This document shows, in pieces, positions 5,167 to 5,232 of a DNA stretch of 5,232 bases. The position numbers and the translations under genes were made by a program. The notes beneath the pieces are model-generated. The model was not told where the DNA came from. It was given only the letters and a program-made list of their open reading frames with translations, and made no database searches. Source of the stretch: Methanobrevibacter sp. (lineage in GTDB: Archaea; Methanobacteriota; Methanobacteria; Methanobacteriales; Methanobacteriaceae). The stretch lies in contig JABUVA010000057.1 of the NCBI GenBank assembly GCA_021442885.1, forward strand, positions 1-5,232, given 5' to 3'. How positions within the stretch are numbered: the first letter of the stretch is position 1; each line of letters opens with the position of its first letter.

Positions 5167-5232
5167 AATCTTAACTGCTAAAAAAAACTCCAAATTTAAA
5201 CTTAAAGTTCATATAAAAATCAAGTTAATATA

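Larger units (their letters stand above)
5111..5198. repeat. 11-base perfect inverted repeat spanning 88 bases
   Basis: TAAATTTGGAG (5111-5121) is the exact reverse complement of CTCCAAATTTA (5188-5198), with 66 bases between. The left arm includes four of the five bases of the GGAGG at 5118-5122, so pairing in RNA would hide that ribosome-binding site. It could equally be the ends of a small inserted element. No target duplication is evident next to the arms. Confidence 0.5.
4606..5232. other. Long A/T-rich region without a convincing gene
   Basis: These 627 bases contain no frame on either strand that looks coding. Frames are short, broken by many stops, and lack family features. No tRNA, rRNA or C/D-box RNA is apparent; one AUGAUGA on the minus strand (near 4917-4923) lacks a nearby CUGA. 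What can be seen is a T-rich stretch after trm1, small A/T hairpins at 4788-4838, a pair of imperfect direct repeats (4851-4876 and 5135-5163), and a promoter with a ribosome-binding site near the right end that lacks a normal start codon. The region may be a decayed gene or element relic, or the leader of a gene beyond the window. Confidence 0.6.

Noticed and set aside
1..5232. CRISPR array, insertion sequence with transposase, rRNA or tRNA genes
   Set aside because: No regularly spaced repeats, no transposase frame and no structural RNA signatures were found on either strand.

Overview
The window looks like archaeal chromosome, most likely a methanogen of the order Methanobacteriales (Methanobrevibacter or Methanosphaera type). 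The DNA is very A+T-rich and uses many AGA and ATA codons. Ribosome-binding sites read GAGGT, GGAGG or GGTGA, and upstream regions carry TATA-type promoters instead of bacterial -35/-10 boxes. The rightmost gene encodes an archaeal-type Trm1 tRNA methyltransferase with its Cys4 zinc site. The genus is inferred by impression; the archaeal assignment is firmer.

Layout: (1) Bases 1-1574, plus strand, hold the end of a gene cluster: the last 40 codons of an unidentified gene, then 18 bases, then a complete 476-codon BrxL-family AAA+ ATPase (the old TIGR02688 family), a component of BREX phage-defence systems. In many genomes this family follows a PglZ-type gene, so the truncated upstream gene is probably pglZ, but its visible tail does not prove this. 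brxL usually closes BREX operons, and here too it is the last plus-strand gene before a convergent neighbour. (2) Bases 1589-3247, minus strand, hold an apparent three-gene unit: a complete DegT/DnrJ/EryC1/StrS-family PLP aminotransferase, a 31-codon single-span membrane protein behind a strong GGAGG site, and a 137-codon multi-span membrane protein of unknown function. (3) A 179-base divergent intergenic region (3248-3426) carries candidate promoters for the aminotransferase and for trm1. (4) Bases 3427-4605, plus strand, encode Trm1, a core tRNA-modification enzyme. (5) Bases 4606-5232 contain no convincing gene. They hold a T-rich terminator, small A/T hairpins, an imperfect direct repeat about 280 bases apart, and a promoter-plus-Shine-Dalgarno arrangement that leads to no ATG, GTG or TTG start.

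The genes form three functional blocks: mobile defence (BREX end), probable cell-surface sugar metabolism with small membrane proteins, and housekeeping tRNA modification. The window therefore seems to span the right edge of a BREX locus. The points most worth checking are a seven-G run inside the otherwise G-poor brxL reading frame (a possible slippage switch), the short form of BrxL without a C-terminal Lon-like domain, the 31-codon membrane protein, and the start-less expression signals at the right end.
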